Positions 7,001 to 7,618 of a stretch of 7,618 nt of DNA are shown in pieces. Source of the DNA: Synergistaceae bacterium (GTDB lineage Bacteria > Synergistota > Synergistia > Synergistales > Aminobacteriaceae). The first letter of the stretch is position 1. Each line of letters starts with the position of its first letter. Below the pieces are notes generated by a model. The model was not told where the DNA came from, did no database searches, and saw only the letters and a program-made list of their open reading frames with translations. A program made the translations under genes and the position numbers. The stretch covers positions 1 to 7,618 of the forward strand of contig JAISWV010000284.1 of assembly GCA_031270755.1 (NCBI GenBank), read 5' to 3'.

Positions 7001-7217
7001 GGGAATCCGGAAAAAGCGACTGCCGGTCCGAGATGAAATCCGCAACCTGGCGCGTGTCGGGCAAGAGAGCCAAAAGCGGGTCATTCGTGGATCTTTCCCC
7101 GCAACTCCAGGCGCACGCCGCGCCTCCCGCCCGATCGTGAACCCGCCCTCCCCGCTCCCACAGCTCTTCGTCGACGTCGCCGAGGCACCCCACCTGTATT
7201 CGTATCGTTTTTTCCAC
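4089..7217 (-). CDS. mfd: Transcription-repair coupling factor Mfd
   Basis: Mfd displaces RNA polymerase stalled at DNA damage and recruits the UvrA(B) repair proteins. From GTG 7217 it has 1042 residues, shorter than E. coli Mfd (1148) but with all parts. The UvrB-like N-terminal region carries ATPGALM and SPGQYILRG. The RNA-polymerase-interacting domain spans about 394-445 (QLVVHEDYGVAVF). The RecG-like translocase has Walker A GDVGFGKTE (542-550), DEEH (643-646), SATPIPRT (669-676) and QLRGRVGRR (812-820). The TRG-like region is DLEIRGSGEIGG, and the C-terminal UvrA-interacting domain runs from about 916. The start is the least certain point. The frame is open to 7397, overlapping the nitroreductase gene; GTG 7217 is the first likely start after that gene's stop, and GTG 7193 is possible. 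No strong Shine-Dalgarno is seen, so translation may be coupled. An 8-base gap to the upstream gene suggests an operon. Confidence 0.95.
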   Translation of the reverse strand: MEKTIRIQVGCLGDVDEELWERGGRVHDRAGGAACAWSCGERSTNDPLLALLPDTRQVADFISDRQSLFPDSPAHLLNELPLTAQTIGSRPLLLQRGETVQRWIRQGGVMVATPGALMAPCLLGDDELLLKRGEDYTRDRLIAWLERSGYQRSDLVWSPGQYILRGFIMDVFDPVHALPLRFEFFDETLERIRAFHPGSQKSVAELDDIELHSVSAARSATIVSLLPGGARMVLYEPQKIESQANSYHWLWEELCKEVNVDVIPSWDDVFMEFARRPRLRVTRAVEMADVELDIDDCPPFKGDFAALPRLCDDLHARGYRVEAISSNPRFLDKENGPFSCMPFVEVRSGRLSSGFVDRTAKKAFFSDRELAGVSAAPSTTWRAPAEWRDRLASGQLVVHEDYGVAVFRGIEEIVTGGEMLDAITLEFAENKRLLVPVLQFHKLTPLPEHEGDETPLDALTGTRWRKSVEKDRERAREEARILMELFAKRELERREPFGNIDDLYRDFVAAFPHPETADQLKAVADIMEDMDQPFPMDRLLVGDVGFGKTEVAMRAAFRTVAAGKQVCVLVPTTILAQQHYTTFTARMSGFSIKIGLLSRFVTKTKATRTLENAMSGTVDIVIGTHKLLQKGIGFRDLGLLVIDEEHRFGVMHKESLKRTYGAVDILSLSATPIPRTLALSLRGLRGISVLSTPPNDRLPVTTFAGPWQISLVRKAITHELTRGGQVYFVTNRISRMEQQMAVLSAFFPDARIRIAHGQMPERELESTMLDFYDGEIDILLCTTIIESGLDVGSANTIIVDDSQELGLAQMYQLRGRVGRRGENAFAYFFYPEKEELRRETADRLEAISSLTGLGSGYTLARRDLEIRGSGEIGGIRQHGNNKTGGFHFFYRMLEQEIARLRGQVLAQTELSFDQGGSIPAFYIPQDSVRVTLYRRLLKSVDLDEIDALEQEMEDRFGPLPEPVQYLVDLTAIRNCGASVGLKSVHVTRQSTKAKGNLKEVGVFLKGKRGWTLLGDNALGPGGPGGVRIFAEAMKNVPKGPGA

Positions 7218-7225
7218 TCTTGCCG

Positions 7226-7618
7226 CTATCTCTTCCCGATGGGCACGATGCAGATGGGGACGTCGCCCTCTTCCAATTCGAGAGAAGCGCGCGCCACGTC
7301 GGCCGAGAGCGAGGCTATGTAACGCACGCCGATATTCAGCGAGTCCGCCGCCAAATAAACGTTTTGCGTCATGGCGCCCACGGCCACGTGACCCCACTCT
7401 TCAGTTCGCGGGTTGTTCAAATTCCCCAGGGCTTTTCCGTCAGTCACGAAAATCAGCACGTACGACGCTTTTGCCACAAAAGGCTGTCTTCCGATCGTGC
7501 CTTTGACGTTGTCTTTGGAGATCTCCTTTAAAGAATGTTCTTTCCAGTCGTAAAAGAACGTTCCCTCGTCGCCCGCCACGTAGACTTTGCAATAAGGCTC
7601 GCGTCCCATGGCCATGGG
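7226..7618 (-). CDS. Nitroreductase family protein, SagB-like (5' end outside window)
   Basis: This is the C-terminal part of an FMN-dependent nitroreductase-fold oxidoreductase. The stop is TAG at 7226-7228; the frame is still open at the window edge, so ATG 7615 is most likely internal. About 130 residues are present, against about 200 for the family. Family stretches seen are EPYCKVYV, near the usual flavin-contact region before a strand, and GTFFYDWKEHSL, a pattern common in SagB-type members. Near the end are GHVAVGAMTQNVYLAADSLN, the helix with the conserved N-x-YLAA pattern, and IGVRYIASL. PICIVPIGK closes the domain. The substrate cannot be told: SagB-type members oxidise thiazoline or oxazoline peptides, but many free-standing ones are uncharacterised. 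The mfd gene starts 8 bases after its stop. Confidence 0.85.
   Translation of the reverse strand, partial: PMAMGREPYCKVYVAGDEGTFFYDWKEHSLKEISKDNVKGTIGRQPFVAKASYVLIFVTDGKALGNLNNPRTEEWGHVAVGAMTQNVYLAADSLNIGVRYIASLSADVARASLELEEGDVPICIVPIGKR

Noticed and set aside
7218..7397. Longer mfd start at 7397
   Set aside because: It would overlap about 170 bases of the nitroreductase coding region, and the added residues are Arg/His-rich shadow, not Mfd-like.

Overview
The window is about 55% GC by eye and densely coded, with no phage, IS, CRISPR or tRNA genes seen. The organism is a bacterium. The mix is a GCLEQ-type bacterial alpha-2-macroglobulin, an Mfd near 1040 residues, a Thermotoga-like class 1B SpeD and a SagB-like nitroreductase. 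That would fit a Gram-negative anaerobe such as a member of Synergistota, but this is inference from protein style and is not proven.

Left part, plus strand (1-2187): the 3' part of a large bacterial alpha-2-macroglobulin gene begins before the window and runs from its thioester motif to its stop at 1492. A clear rho-independent terminator follows at 1535-1573. Next comes a membrane-anchored staphylococcal-nuclease-like protein, probably started from TTG 1630.

Middle, minus strand (2188-3440): a short stretch with coding-like character on the minus strand appears to be a frameshifted remnant of a membrane protein. Next to it is a 194-residue PD-(D/E)XK nuclease-like protein with an 11-residue-repeat coiled coil. 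About 390 bases follow without a gene. They hold a nested inverted repeat (3278-3372) that could end the speD transcript.

Right part, minus strand (3441-7618): in transcription order these are a SagB-like nitroreductase (5' end outside the window), mfd (transcription-repair coupling factor, starting 8 bases after the nitroreductase stop) and speD (S-adenosylmethionine decarboxylase). speD has its own leader, with two promoter-like boxes, a 20-bp-spaced direct repeat that also folds as a hairpin before a T-run, and a strong Shine-Dalgarno. The Shine-Dalgarno points to a GTG start 11 codons inside the longest ORF.

The genes are mostly housekeeping or envelope functions: periplasmic protease trapping, nuclease, DNA repair coupling and polyamine synthesis. 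I do not see an obvious new multi-gene system. The items most worth a second look are the speD leader, the structured 3278-3372 segment and the repeat-bearing nuclease-like protein.
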